Notes: generated by a model from the letters alone, not told the origin. A DNA stretch of 64,000 nucleotides from Panacagrimonas perspica (GCF_004364935.1 NZ_SOBT01000008.1:1553534-1617533); one strand, 5' to 3'. Numbered from the stretch's first letter, positions 50,815 to 60,178 are shown. Numbers and translations are program-made.

Positions 50815-52161
50815 GTGCCTCTGAAACTGCGTTTCATGACGTCTCTTCGCGCCCGCCTGCTGGCAGCCGCCTCGGCGGTGCTGGCCGCATTCTTCGTGCT
50901 GACCGCCGCCGTGCTCGATGGCGCGTTTCGCGACAGCACCTTGCAGGCGCAGCGCGACAAGCTCGAAGGCCTGGTCTATTCGCTGCTCGCCGCCGCGCGC
51001 ACGGATGCCAACGGCAATCTCACGGTCGAACCCAACGACATCTCCGACCGCCGCCTCGTGCAGCCCGCGAGCGGCCTGCAGGCGGCGCTGTTCGACGAAC
51101 AGGCGCGCCTGGTCTGGACCTCCGCGGAATTCCTCGAAGTCCCCCCGCCGCAGATGCCCGGCGTCGGTCAGTGGGCCTTCCACCAGCTGCGCAAGCCGCC
51201 GGTGTTCTCGCTGAGCTACGGCCTGCGCTGGATCGACCTGCAGGACGACCCGAAGCGCTACACCTTCGTCGTCCTCGAAGACGCCAGCAGCTACGAGCGG
51301 CAGCTGCGCACCTACCGGCGCGAACTCTGGCTGTGGCTGGCGGCCGCCGCGGGAGGCCTGCTGCTGGTGCAGTACCTTGTGCTGCGCTGGGGCCTGGCGC
51401 CGGTGCGGCGGCTGGTCAACGAACTCAACGCGGTCGAGCGTGGCGAGCGCGCCGAGATCCACGGCAGCTACCCCGACGAGCTGGTGTCGCTGACGCAGGG
51501 CCTCAACGCGATGATCCGCAGCGAGCGCAACCAGCAGACGCGTTATCGCAACGCGCTGGGCGATCTCGCGCACAGCCTGAAGACGCCGCTGGCGGTGCTG
51601 TTCGGCATGTCCGAGGAACCGCGCGTTCCCGAAGAGCTGCGCAATCCCCTGCGCGAGCAGGTGGGCCACATGCAGCAGATCACCGACTACCAGCTGCGCA
51701 AGGCGGCGACCGCCGGCCGCCGCACGCTGGCCGAACCGATCGCACCGGCGCCGATCGCGGCCAAGATCACGCAGGCGCTGACCAAGGTCTACGCGGATCG
51801 TGGCGTGAAATTCGAACTGATCGCACCGCCCCAGTTCCGCATGCGCGCCGACAACGGCGATCTCTTCGAGCTGTTCGGCAACCTGCTCGACAACGCCTGC
51901 AAGTACGGCGGCGGACGCATCCGCGTCCGCATCTCGCGTGACGATCAGGACAACGTCATCGAAGTCGACGATGACGGGCCCGGCTTTCCGCAGGATGCGC
52001 AGGAACTGCTGCAGCGAGGCGTGCGCGCGGATACGCAGAATCCCGGCCAGGGCATCGGTCTGGCGGCGGTCTACGAGATCGTGAAGGCCTACGAAGGCCG
52101 CATCCTGCTCGACCGTTCGGAATGGGGCGGCGGACGCGTGACGGTGCGGCTGCCGATCTGA
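50815..52161 (+). CDS. PhoQ-like sensor histidine kinase
   Basis: About 448 residues. Two membrane helices (LLAAASAVLAAFFVLTAAVL near 16-35 and LWLWLAAAAGGLLLVQYLVL near 180) enclose a periplasmic sensor domain. A HAMP-like linker leads to the H box LGDLAHSLKTPLAVL (His253) and the ATPase boxes NLLDNACKYGGG, DDDGPGFP and GQGIGLAAV. The start is uncertain: GTG 50815 has GGAGGG only 1-3 bases before it, ATG 50836 follows seven codons later, and a TTG at 50776 extends further. It pairs with the regulator 122 bases upstream. Confidence 0.9.
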   Translation: MPLKLRFMTSLRARLLAAASAVLAAFFVLTAAVLDGAFRDSTLQAQRDKLEGLVYSLLAAARTDANGNLTVEPNDISDRRLVQPASGLQAALFDEQARLVWTSAEFLEVPPPQMPGVGQWAFHQLRKPPVFSLSYGLRWIDLQDDPKRYTFVVLEDASSYERQLRTYRRELWLWLAAAAGGLLLVQYLVLRWGLAPVRRLVNELNAVERGERAEIHGSYPDELVSLTQGLNAMIRSERNQQTRYRNALGDLAHSLKTPLAVLFGMSEEPRVPEELRNPLREQVGHMQQITDYQLRKAATAGRRTLAEPIAPAPIAAKITQALTKVYADRGVKFELIAPPQFRMRADNGDLFELFGNLLDNACKYGGGRIRVRISRDDQDNVIEVDDDGPGFPQDAQELLQRGVRADTQNPGQGIGLAAVYEIVKAYEGRILLDRSEWGGGRVTVRLPI

Positions 52162-52180
52162 TCTCGAACTGCGGAGTCGC

Positions 52181-52250
52181 CCCCGTAGCCCGGACGAAGT
52201 CCGGGGCTGTGTCCCGACGTCATCCCCGGACTTCGTCCGGGCTACGGGGG
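52181..52250. repeat. REP element copy 2
   Basis: Arms CCCGTAGCCCGGACGAAGTC at left and CCCCGGACTTCGTCCGGGCT at right; both inner hairpins are GGAC-GAA-GTCC. It fills the gap between the convergent kinase and di-haem oxidoreductase genes, ending 2 bases before the stop codon of the latter. Confidence 0.92.
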
Positions 52251-52252
52251 CG

Positions 52253-53686
52253 TTACAACGAATTGAGGAACGCCAGCAGCGCTTCGCGATCCGCCTTCGG
52301 CATCTCGACGAACTGCTTCTGCGCAGCGGCCGCCTCACCGCCATGCCAGAGAATCGCTTCCGCCGGCCCGCGCGCGCGACCGTCGTGCAGCAGCAGGTCG
52401 TGTCCGTTGACGGCGTGGATCAGGCCCAGACCCCACAGCGGGCTGGTGCGCCATTCGCGGCCATCGGCGTCGAAATCCGGACGACCATCCGCCAGGCCCT
52501 CGCCCATGTCGTGCAGCAGCAGATCCGTGAACGGATGGATGACCTGGTGGGCGACCTGCGCCAGCTCGTGCTCGCCCGTCACCACGCGCGGCGTGTGGCA
52601 CGCCGCGCAGCCGCTCTGCATGAACAGCGCTTCGCCGCGCTGCACCTGCGGATCGTCGACGTTGCGACGGTTGGGCACCGCCAGCGTGCGCGAGTACAGC
52701 ACCAGCTTGGCGAGGAACTCGTCGCTCATCTCCGGCTCGCCGCCGTTCGGCGAAGCCTTGCAGGCCTTCTGCGGCGGCATGCAGGCATCGTGCGCGAACA
52801 CGCTGTTGGTGATGCCGATGTCGCCCGCCGCCGCTCCCGCCACCTGCTGACGGATGCTCGGCTGGTTCGACTTCCAGCCGAAACGGCCGATCGCCATCCC
52901 CTGCGCGGCGACGTCGTAGACCCGGTTCACGCGGCCCGAAATGCCGTCGCCATTGGCGTCGTCGGGATCGGCCATCGCGAGCAGCGTCGCTTCGGGAATG
53001 GCCTCGAGCAGACCCAGGCCGATCATCCCCTGCGCCACGCGCGGCGACATCAGCAGGTCCTTGCCCAGCTTGCCGTAGGCGGGATCGCGCAACTCGATCT
53101 TCGGCTTGCGCAGCGAGTAGGCCTCGCCGTCCGCATAGCGGCCGCCGGCCTCGTCCCAGGTCAGCACGACCTTGGCCTCCGGCTTCACGCCGGGTATCGC
53201 CCGATCCTGGATCTGGTCGCCGTACACCGGGTGCGGAAGGATGCCGCCGTGATTGTCGCGGCCCGGTTTCGAGATGCGGATCAGCATCGATTCCATCGGC
53301 TCGCCCGGCTCGGGCGGACGCCCTCGCCCGTCGCGCACGTGACATCCCGAACAGGACACGCGGTTGAACAGCGGGCCCAGGCCGTCGAACGACGCGGTGG
53401 AGCTGCCCGCCTGCACCCAGTTGGTGTTGAACAGGCGATTGCCGAACGCGAAGTCGCGCAGCTGGCGCGCATCCAGGTTCGGCGCCGGCATCGCGAACGC
53501 CGTCTGGCCGAACGCCGGACGTCCGGCGTCGCCGCCGAGACGCTCGCCGATCGCGGTCGGGGACGCCGAAGCAACCGGCGTGTCTGCTTCAGCAGCAGGC
53601 TGCTGGGCCGATGCCGTGCCCAGCGCGAGCGCCAACCCGAGGGCGACGCAGCAGAGCGTCCCCCCGGTGCGTGAATGAAGACTCAT
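52253..53686 (-). CDS. Di-haem oxidoreductase-like c-type cytochrome (DHOR/DUF1111)
   Basis: A 477-residue periplasmic cytochrome with a signal peptide (VALGLALALGTASA). Two haem c sites are present: CSGCH (112-116) and CAACH (360-364). DANGDGISGRVNRV, GRFGWKSNQPSI and PLWGLGLI are family marks of the putative thiol oxidoreductase group. It is downstream of, and overlaps by 4 bases, an imelysin gene; this pair is a known iron-regulated gene combination. It probably handles electrons at the periplasmic face during iron acquisition; the exact reaction is not established. Confidence 0.92.
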   Translation of the reverse strand: MSLHSRTGGTLCCVALGLALALGTASAQQPAAEADTPVASASPTAIGERLGGDAGRPAFGQTAFAMPAPNLDARQLRDFAFGNRLFNTNWVQAGSSTASFDGLGPLFNRVSCSGCHVRDGRGRPPEPGEPMESMLIRISKPGRDNHGGILPHPVYGDQIQDRAIPGVKPEAKVVLTWDEAGGRYADGEAYSLRKPKIELRDPAYGKLGKDLLMSPRVAQGMIGLGLLEAIPEATLLAMADPDDANGDGISGRVNRVYDVAAQGMAIGRFGWKSNQPSIRQQVAGAAAGDIGITNSVFAHDACMPPQKACKASPNGGEPEMSDEFLAKLVLYSRTLAVPNRRNVDDPQVQRGEALFMQSGCAACHTPRVVTGEHELAQVAHQVIHPFTDLLLHDMGEGLADGRPDFDADGREWRTSPLWGLGLIHAVNGHDLLLHDGRARGPAEAILWHGGEAAAAQKQFVEMPKADREALLAFLNSL

Positions 53687-54972
53687 CCCGTAGCCGTCTC
53701 CAGTCCGGGAACGATCACCAGCACGCCCAGCCGCTTGCCGACCTTGGCCAGCTGCACGCCCAGCGCCTGGAACGCAGCGACCGCTGCCTCGGCGCGCTGC
53801 CGCGGCGGGCTGCCGTTGGGCGCGCGCAGGATCGAGTCGAACGGAACATCCATCAGCGTGACGGCGGCCAGTGCCTGCGTGAACAGGGCATCGGTGCGCG
53901 AAGCCAGCGCCGGATCGATGGACATCGTCAGCGCGCGAAGGCTGTCCGGCGCCATCGTCTCGGCGCTGCCGCCGAGCCAGACGTTGTAGGCGCCGCGCAG
54001 GTCGTAGAGATGGTCCTGGTGCGTGGTGTCCGAAAAACAGCTGTGCTCGTCTTCCTGGTCGCCGCTGTCGAGGGCCACCGACAGGCGTTCGGTCGCCAGT
54101 TCGTGGCCGACCAGGTTGGCCATGCCATTGATTACGCGGCCCAGCGCCTCGCGCGGTTCGAGCGCGAGGAATTTCCTGCGGTAGTTGTCGGCGTCCGGCG
54201 CCCACTGGACCTCGAGGCTGCGCAGGTCGTCGACGAGCATGTCGGTGATCGTCGAGAGATAAAGGCGACGGCGATCGTTGCTGGCCTTGCCGGCGACGTA
54301 ATCCGTGAAGGGACGGTTGCCTGGACCCTTGATGTCCAGGTCCTGTCCCCACAGCAGGAATTCGATGGCATGCCAGCCGGTGGTCACGTCGGATTCGTCG
54401 CTGACCTGGTCGCGCGCCAGGATCGACTCGCGCGTGAGCGCCACCTTGGCGTCGCCGATGATCCCGGAGCGCGGCTGTCCCTTCACGTAGTCGATGAAGG
54501 CTTCGTTCACCGGCCAGGCATTGATGTGCGGCTCGGGACCGGTCTCGCCGTCGGGGCGCACGTCGATCGGGCCGTCGTAGAAGCGGAACGCCTCGGTGAC
54601 GATGTAGGCCGGCCGCGCCTCGACCCAGGCCGCGCGCGCAGCGGCCAGCGTCTCGGCGCTGGGCTTCGCGAGCATCGCCTTGATCGCCGTGCGCATGCGA
54701 TCGGCACCGTTGGCCGACGCCGCGTAGCTCGACTGCACGAGCTTGGCGTAGGCCTGAACCTGCGGACGAACGTCGAACGCGTAGGCCTGCGGATCGTTCG
54801 ACAGCAGCTTGTACGACGAGGGACGATCTTCTTCCGAACCCTCGCCGCCCTGCGCCAGCATCATCGGCGCGTGGCTGTCGTCGAACACCGTCGCAGCGGT
54901 CGCCGAGCCGGCGGCGGCAACGCTCAGAAAGGTGCCGAAGCCCGTCCAGAGCCTGATATGTTTCACCGCCAT
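53683..54972 (-). CDS. Imelysin family (M75) iron-regulated protein
   Basis: A 429-residue exported protein with a signal peptide (FGTFLSVAAAGSATA). The imelysin motif GWHAIEFLLWGQD (GxHxxE) is present. It starts with a helical segment (AYAKLVQSSYAAS) typical of IrpA/ICMP-like proteins, bundles thought to bind iron or a haem-like ligand at the cell surface. It is divergent from a PKHD hydroxylase gene with only 29 bases between the starts, and overlaps the cytochrome gene by 4 bases. Confidence 0.92.
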   Translation of the reverse strand: MAVKHIRLWTGFGTFLSVAAAGSATAATVFDDSHAPMMLAQGGEGSEEDRPSSYKLLSNDPQAYAFDVRPQVQAYAKLVQSSYAASANGADRMRTAIKAMLAKPSAETLAAARAAWVEARPAYIVTEAFRFYDGPIDVRPDGETGPEPHINAWPVNEAFIDYVKGQPRSGIIGDAKVALTRESILARDQVSDESDVTTGWHAIEFLLWGQDLDIKGPGNRPFTDYVAGKASNDRRRLYLSTITDMLVDDLRSLEVQWAPDADNYRRKFLALEPREALGRVINGMANLVGHELATERLSVALDSGDQEDEHSCFSDTTHQDHLYDLRGAYNVWLGGSAETMAPDSLRALTMSIDPALASRTDALFTQALAAVTLMDVPFDSILRAPNGSPPRQRAEAAVAAFQALGVQLAKVGKRLGVLVIVPGLETATG

Positions 54973-55001
54973 CGCAGCCTCACCATCCTCGGAATGTTCA
55001 C

Positions 55002-55664
55002 GTGAATATTTGTCTGGCCGGCGTCCTGGACGCCGATGCGCTCCAGGCCGTTCGCGCCGCGTTGATGCACGCCAGCTTCGCCGACGGCGCCAGTACAGCG
55101 GGATGGCACGCGTCGAAGGTCAAGCACAATCTGCAGGCCACGCACGACGCCGCAGCGCAACGCGTTCACCAGGCTCTGATGCGCCATCCGCTGTTTCGTT
55201 CCGCGGTGCTGCCGTCGAAACTGCGTACGCCGCTGTTCTCGCGCTACCTGCCGGGAATGTCCTATGGGCGCCACGTCGACGACGCGATGATGGGCGGCGC
55301 CATGCCGTTGCGCACCGACATCGCCATCACCGTCTTCCTGTCCGATCCGGCCAGCTACGACGGCGGCGAACTGATCATCGAAAGCCATTCCGGCGACACC
55401 CGCTACAAGCTCGACGCCGGGCAGGCCATCGTCTATCCCGCCACGACGATCCATCAGGTCGCCCCGGTCACGCGGGGCGAACGCCTGGCCGCCGTGCTGT
55501 GGGTGCAGAGCCTGGTTCGGGAGCCCTCGCGGCGTGAAATCCTGTTCGACATCGACACCGCCCGCCGGATGCTTTGGGAAAAGGCCGGGAAGCAGGCGAC
55601 GCCAGAGTTCGACCTGCTGTCGAAGAGCTACGCCAACCTGGTGCGATCCTGGTCCGAGCCCTGA
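55002..55664 (+). CDS. PKHD-type Fe(II)/2-oxoglutarate hydroxylase (PiuC-like)
   Basis: A 220-residue dioxygenase. Iron ligands are His91 and Asp93 in SYGRHVDDAMMGG and His151 in TTIHQV, with an Arg for 2-oxoglutarate in TRGERLAAVLW. FLSDPASYDGGELII is a strong PiuC/YbiX mark. PiuC genes are usually iron-repressed and lie with TonB siderophore receptors; here the partner is the divergent imelysin gene. It starts with GTG at 55002. The 29-base spacer is too short to hold a full divergent promoter pair outside the genes. Confidence 0.92.
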   Translation: MNICLAGVLDADALQAVRAALMHASFADGASTAGWHASKVKHNLQATHDAAAQRVHQALMRHPLFRSAVLPSKLRTPLFSRYLPGMSYGRHVDDAMMGGAMPLRTDIAITVFLSDPASYDGGELIIESHSGDTRYKLDAGQAIVYPATTIHQVAPVTRGERLAAVLWVQSLVREPSRREILFDIDTARRMLWEKAGKQATPEFDLLSKSYANLVRSWSEP

Positions 55665-55844
55665 AATCCGCGCTCCCACCCACGCGAGTCCGCCGTCCCG
55701 GATGGCGAATGTCGGCTCGCCGGCGGGCGCAGGGGTTGGGGCTCGATTCACGGCCGCCACCTTATTGAGAGCGTTTCGCGTTTGCAAGGAATCAGCGATG
55801 CGCGCTACCCACCCCCTTTTCCATCACCCCCGGACCCCGATCCC

Positions 55845-56237
55845 ATGAACCCCAATCCCCTCGCCGTCTGGCACCACGCCGTGAAGACCCGTGATCCCTC
55901 CGGCCTCGGCGCGGTGATGGCCGACGATGCGGTCTTCCACTCGCCGGTCGTGCACACGCCGCAGGTGGGCAAGGCGATCATGCACAGGTACCTCTCGGCA
56001 GCGCTGGGCTGCCTGATCGACGACTCGTTCCGCTACGTGCGCGAAGTCGTGTCGGGCCGCGATGCGGTGCTGGAGTTCGAGGTCGAGCTCGACGGCATCC
56101 GCGTCAACGGCGTCGACATGATCTCGTGGAACGACGCAGGGAAGATCACCGACTTCAAGGTCATGATCCGGCCGCTGAAGGCGATCAACGTCGTCCACCA
56201 GCGCATGGGCGCGATGCTGCAGAAGGCGGCGGGCTGA
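55845..56237 (+). CDS. SnoaL/NTF2-like protein
   Basis: A 130-residue protein of the NTF2-like fold. It begins with a helix (LAVWHHAVKTRDPSGLGAVM), then ADDAVFHSPVVHTPQVGKAI, and ends ITDFKVMIRPLKAINVVHQRMG, as in SnoaL-like cyclases/isomerases and ketosteroid-isomerase relatives. Catalytic residues cannot be assigned. The 180-base region upstream has no clear promoter. A REP element follows 2 bases after the stop. Confidence 0.82.
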   Translation: MNPNPLAVWHHAVKTRDPSGLGAVMADDAVFHSPVVHTPQVGKAIMHRYLSAALGCLIDDSFRYVREVVSGRDAVLEFEVELDGIRVNGVDMISWNDAGKITDFKVMIRPLKAINVVHQRMGAMLQKAAG

Positions 56238-56239
56238 GA

Positions 56240-56310
56240 CCCGTAGCCCGGACGAAGTCCGGGGTTCCCCTCGCATACGGAGCGCAACCCCGGGCTTCGC
56301 CCGGGCTACG
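56240..56310. repeat. REP element copy 3 (arms with different stems)
   Basis: The left arm has the inner stem GGAC-GAA-GTCC and the right arm GGGC-GAA-GCCC. Both keep perfect pairing though they differ from each other. It separates convergent genes and touches the stop codon of the acyl-CoA synthetase at 56311. Confidence 0.92.
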
Positions 56311-57813
56311 TTACGGCTTCCCGAATTCCTGGCGGATCACGCGGCGCAGCACCTTGCCGGTTTCGTTGTACGGCAGCGCGTCGCGAAACACGATGGTCTG
56401 CGGCACGCGTGAAGAGCGCAGCCGCGTCTTCACGAGTTCCTGCAACTCCTGCGCCGAGGCCCGGGCGTCCGGCTTGAGCACGACGGCCGCGCCCACCCCT
56501 TCGCCCCACTGCTCGTCCGGCACCGCGACGACCGCGGCGTCCGCGACGGCGGGATGGCCGAGCAGCACGTCCTCGATCTCGCCCGGCGAAATGTTCTCGC
56601 CACCGCGCACGATGACGTCGTCGGCGCGACCATCGAGAAACAGGTAACCCTCGACGTCGAGCCATCCACGATCCCGCGTGGAGAACCAGCCTTCGCCGTC
56701 GAGCAGGCTGCCCTGCTGCAGGTACTCGCCGGACACCTGGCCGCCGCGCACGTAGACCAGGCCCGCGGTGTTGGGCGGCACCGCGCGTCCGTCGTCGTCG
56801 CGGATCTCGATCTCGACGGCGCCGGTCGCGCGACCTACCGAGATCAAGCGGCGCTGCACATCGGCGTCCTCGCTGGACGCGGCCGCGCGATGATCGTCGG
56901 GGCCGAGCACGGCGATCGTCGAACTGGTTTCGGTCAGCCCGTAGGCGTTCGTGAAGTCCACTGCGGGAAACAGGCGCATCGCGCTGACGATGGTGGTCTG
57001 CGGCATCTTGCCGCCGCCGTAGGCGAGCGAGCGCAGCTTCGGCAGCCGCGACGCACTGCCGGATTCGCCCAGGTGCTCGACGATGCGCGACAGCATCGTC
57101 GGCACGACGAAGGCGTTGCTCACCTGCTCGCGTTCGGCCGACTCGATCCACGATGCCGCGTCGAAGTTCTCGATCTGCACCATGCGGCGACAGGCGTAGG
57201 TCGACGACAGCACCGCCGAGATGCCGGCGACGTGGTACGGCGGCACCGAGACCAGCACCGCGTCGTCTTCCTCGGCACAGGCGAACTCCACCGTGCCGAC
57301 GATGTACGACATCAGGTTCTCGTGGCGCAGGATCGCGGCCTTGGGCTTGCCGGTGGTGCCGCTGGTGAAGAGCTGGACCGCCACGGCGCGCGGATCCTCG
57401 TCCGGCTGCGGCGGCTCGGCGCTGTCGTCGACCGGCAACGCGAGGAAGGCCTCGCGGCTCATCACCTGCACGTCGGCGCGCGCATCCAGGCGTGCACGCG
57501 TCTCCTCGTTGGCGATCAGCAGCGCCGGCGCCACGCGCTCGACGAGTTCGTTGATCTCGTCACGCGTCAGCCGGTAGTTGATCGGCACGTACGGAATGCC
57601 GGCGTACGCCGCGGCGAAGACGGCAATCGGCGCGGCCGGGCTGTTGACGTCGAGCAGCGCGAGGTACTTCGCGTCGCTGTCGCGCAGTACCCGCGCGGCG
57701 GCATGGGCCTTCTGGCGCAGCTCGGCGTAGGTCAGCCTCGAATCGCCGGCGATCACGGCCGTGCGATCGCCGAAGGCCTCGGCCGCCATGTCGAGAATCG
57801 TCGAGATGTTCAT
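56311..57813 (-). CDS. Class I adenylate-forming acyl-CoA synthetase
   Basis: A 500-residue AMP-dependent ligase. Motifs: LFTSGTTGKPKAAILRHEN (P-loop), NAYGLTETSS, GWFSTRDRGWLDVEGYL, DGRADDVIVRGGENISPGEIE, and the catalytic Lys in PYNETGKVLRRVI. It activates a carboxylic acid for CoA transfer; substrate unknown. The Met at 57813 fits the family start (MNISTILDMAAEAFGDRTAV); the longer frame is a shadow of the next gene upstream. It is in a minus-strand set with a SnoaL-like gene and an unknown small gene. Confidence 0.93.
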   Translation of the reverse strand: MNISTILDMAAEAFGDRTAVIAGDSRLTYAELRQKAHAAARVLRDSDAKYLALLDVNSPAAPIAVFAAAYAGIPYVPINYRLTRDEINELVERVAPALLIANEETRARLDARADVQVMSREAFLALPVDDSAEPPQPDEDPRAVAVQLFTSGTTGKPKAAILRHENLMSYIVGTVEFACAEEDDAVLVSVPPYHVAGISAVLSSTYACRRMVQIENFDAASWIESAEREQVSNAFVVPTMLSRIVEHLGESGSASRLPKLRSLAYGGGKMPQTTIVSAMRLFPAVDFTNAYGLTETSSTIAVLGPDDHRAAASSEDADVQRRLISVGRATGAVEIEIRDDDGRAVPPNTAGLVYVRGGQVSGEYLQQGSLLDGEGWFSTRDRGWLDVEGYLFLDGRADDVIVRGGENISPGEIEDVLLGHPAVADAAVVAVPDEQWGEGVGAAVVLKPDARASAQELQELVKTRLRSSRVPQTIVFRDALPYNETGKVLRRVIRQEFGKP

Positions 57814-57842
57814 GCGATGCAGGGAAAGAAGAGGCGGGCCGC

Positions 57843-58256
57843 TCAGCCGAAGCGATAACGCAGGAAGCCGGGCCAGGCCCAGGGACGCAGCCCGACCGCG
57901 AGCAGTAGCGGCATCTGGTCGAAGAACACCCATCGCTCGGCGCCCAGCCCGTCGCGCAGCGTGAAGCGATCGACCGCGTGAACGCGCAGCCCGCCGCGAC
58001 GCACGGGGAACACCAGCGTCCACTCGATGAACACGCGGTCGGCCGAACCCTCGGCCTCGAAATCCTCGCCGTGCAGCTCCGGCAGCCACCGCAGCATCCG
58101 CGCCAGCTCGGCGCGTGCGGCATCGCGTCCGTGGATGGCGGACCGGTGCGGTTGCCGCAGGACCACGTCCGGCGTCAGCAGCGCGACCAGCCCGTCCGCG
58201 GTCGGCTTCGACCAGGCCTCGGCGAACGCGCGTGCAAAAGGATGGTCGAGCGCCAC
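57843..58256 (-). CDS. SnoaL/NTF2-like protein
   Basis: A 137-residue NTF2-fold protein. It begins FARAFAEAWSKPTADGLVALLTPDVVLRQP, has FIEWTLVFPVRRGGLRVHAVDRF, and ends in hydrophobic PWAWPGFLRYRFG. Such proteins act as isomerases, cyclases or binding partners; the exact role is unknown. It lies 29 bases before the acyl-CoA synthetase and 7 bases after the small gene at 58264. Confidence 0.82.
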   Translation of the reverse strand: MALDHPFARAFAEAWSKPTADGLVALLTPDVVLRQPHRSAIHGRDAARAELARMLRWLPELHGEDFEAEGSADRVFIEWTLVFPVRRGGLRVHAVDRFTLRDGLGAERWVFFDQMPLLLAVGLRPWAWPGFLRYRFG

Positions 58257-58263
58257 GGCCGGA

Positions 58264-58575
58264 TCAGTCGGACGACGGCAGCTGCTTGGCCTGCTTGACC
58301 TCGAGCGGCGTGCCGTCGAACGTGAGCGTGCCCTTGCCGCCCTTGGTGCAGAGCAGTTCCAGCGACTCGTCGGCGTTGACGTAACGCTTGCCGATCAGCG
58401 TGCCGTCCGACAGCGCGCTGTCGAGCGTGCCGGCAGCGGCCGCGGTCGGCGCGATCATGTCGGCGCCGCCGCAAGCCAGCGAGTACTCGCCCGCCGGCGC
58501 CTTGATGACCATGACCTGGGCATCGCACACCGCGCTCTTGAAACGGCCGCCTGCTTTCAGGGCGATCTTCGACAT
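58264..58575 (-). CDS. Small conserved-looking protein, unknown
   Basis: A 103-residue soluble protein. Three cysteines are seen (SAVCDAQVM, YSLACGGADM, LELLCTKGGKGTL), a pattern that could form a metal knuckle or bind an iron-sulphur cluster, but no family is recognised. A GGAGG ribosome site 6-7 bases before the ATG supports it as a real gene. It heads the minus-strand set with the SnoaL-like gene and the acyl-CoA synthetase. Confidence 0.75.
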   Translation of the reverse strand: MSKIALKAGGRFKSAVCDAQVMVIKAPAGEYSLACGGADMIAPTAAAAGTLDSALSDGTLIGKRYVNADESLELLCTKGGKGTLTFDGTPLEVKQAKQLPSSD

Positions 58576-58751
58576 CCGGACCTCCAGGGTTCTCGATGGG
58601 GCAAGGATGACAGGGCGCCGGGAGGCGGGCCTCACTGTTTTGGGTTAGCTGCCGCAGGAAGTGACGGCGCCCCCAAACAGACCATGTGCCGTCCACCGCC
58701 CAGCCCGCATAATCGACTGGAGGCCAACAAAGACGAACACGGGGAGCGATC

Positions 58752-60176
58752 GTGAAAACCAAGCGCCTGAGTCCGATGGACGCGTCCTGGCTGTACGTGG
58801 AGTCGCACCAGACCCCGATGCACGTCGGCGGCCTGATGACGTTCGAACTGCCCAAGGATGCGCCCGCCGATTTCTTCCAGCAGCTCATCGCGGACTTCCG
58901 CGAGCACCGCGAATTCCACGCGCCGTGGAACCGCCGGCTCAAGTCGACCAGTCTCAAGGCGCTGGCGCCCGTCTGGGTCGAGGACCAGGACCTGGATCTC
59001 GACTATCACCTGCGCCTGTCCGCCCTGCCCTGGCCCGGCGGCGAGCGCGAACTGGGCGTGCTGATCGCGCGCCTGCACAGCCATCCGCTGGACTTCCGCC
59101 GCCCGCCCTGGGAGTGCCACATCATCCAGGGGCTGGAGGACGACAAGTTCGCGCTGTACGTGAAGGTCCACCACGCGCTGATCGACGGCGTCAGCGCGAT
59201 GCGCGAACTCGTGCGCGTGCTCTCCAAGGATCCGGACGATGGCGAACGCCCGCCGTTCTGGGCCGTGCCGCGCGAGAAACGCCCGGTGAACGCCGCGCCC
59301 GTGCCGACCACCGAAGCGGCGGTCGGTCAGGCGCTGGCGGCGGTGCCCAAGCAGCCGGGCAGCGCACCGACCTTGATCAAGGCCCTGGTGGAACTGGTGA
59401 AGGCCTCGCGCCGCAAGGACGACCCGATGGGCGTGCCGTTCAAGGCGCCCAAGTCGCTGCTCAACGGCCGCATCACCGGCCAGCGCCGCTTCGCCACGCA
59501 GAGCTATTCGATCGACCGCATCAAGAAGATCGCGAAGGCCGGCGACGCCACGCTCAACGACGTCGTGCTCGCGGTCTGCGGCGGCGCCTTGCGGCGCTTC
59601 CTGAAGGAGGCCAATGCCCTGCCCGCCACGTCGCTGACCGCCGGCATTCCGGTTTCGGTGCGGCCCAAGGACGACCAGGAAACCGGCAACGCGATCAGCT
59701 TCATCATCTCGACGCTGGCCACCGACATCGCCGATCCGGTGCTGCGCCTGCAGGCGATCCGGGCCTCGACCAAGCGCGCCAAGGAGCACCTGCAGAGCCT
59801 GCCGAAGAACGTCATCGAGGGATACACGATGGCCTTCATGGGGCCGTACATGGTGCAGTTGATGACCGGCCTGGGCGGACGCACGCGGCCGGTGTTCAAC
59901 ATCACGATCTCGAACGTCCCCGGCCCCGATCACGCGCTGTACCTGCGCGGCGCGCGCATGGTCGCGCACTACCCGGTGTCGCTGATCACGCACGGACAGG
60001 CGCTCAACATCACCTGCAACGGCTACGCCGACACCTTGAACTTCGGGTTCATCGGATGCCGCACGTCGCTGCCGCACATGCAGCGCATCGCGGTGTACGC
60101 GGGTGAGGCGCTGGAGGAGCTGGAGGCGGCGGTGGTCAAGAGCGGGCGCGAGAAGAAGGCGCGGAACACCGCGTAA
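58752..60176 (+). CDS. Wax ester synthase/diacylglycerol acyltransferase (WS/DGAT)
   Basis: A 474-residue bifunctional acyltransferase. The catalytic HHxxxDG motif is VHHALIDG (His140, His141, Asp145, Gly146). The start PMDASWLYVESHQTPMHVGG and the C-terminal NITISNVPGPD and NCNGYADTLNFGFIG segments are typical. It moves acyl-CoA onto fatty alcohols or diacylglycerol, making storage wax esters or triacylglycerol at the inner membrane. GGGGAG lies 9 bases before the GTG/ATG region; ATG follows at 58752. A REP element follows 2 bases after the stop. Confidence 0.95.
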   Translation: MKTKRLSPMDASWLYVESHQTPMHVGGLMTFELPKDAPADFFQQLIADFREHREFHAPWNRRLKSTSLKALAPVWVEDQDLDLDYHLRLSALPWPGGERELGVLIARLHSHPLDFRRPPWECHIIQGLEDDKFALYVKVHHALIDGVSAMRELVRVLSKDPDDGERPPFWAVPREKRPVNAAPVPTTEAAVGQALAAVPKQPGSAPTLIKALVELVKASRRKDDPMGVPFKAPKSLLNGRITGQRRFATQSYSIDRIKKIAKAGDATLNDVVLAVCGGALRRFLKEANALPATSLTAGIPVSVRPKDDQETGNAISFIISTLATDIADPVLRLQAIRASTKRAKEHLQSLPKNVIEGYTMAFMGPYMVQLMTGLGGRTRPVFNITISNVPGPDHALYLRGARMVAHYPVSLITHGQALNITCNGYADTLNFGFIGCRTSLPHMQRIAVYAGEALEELEAAVVKSGREKKARNTA

Positions 60177-60178
60177 GA

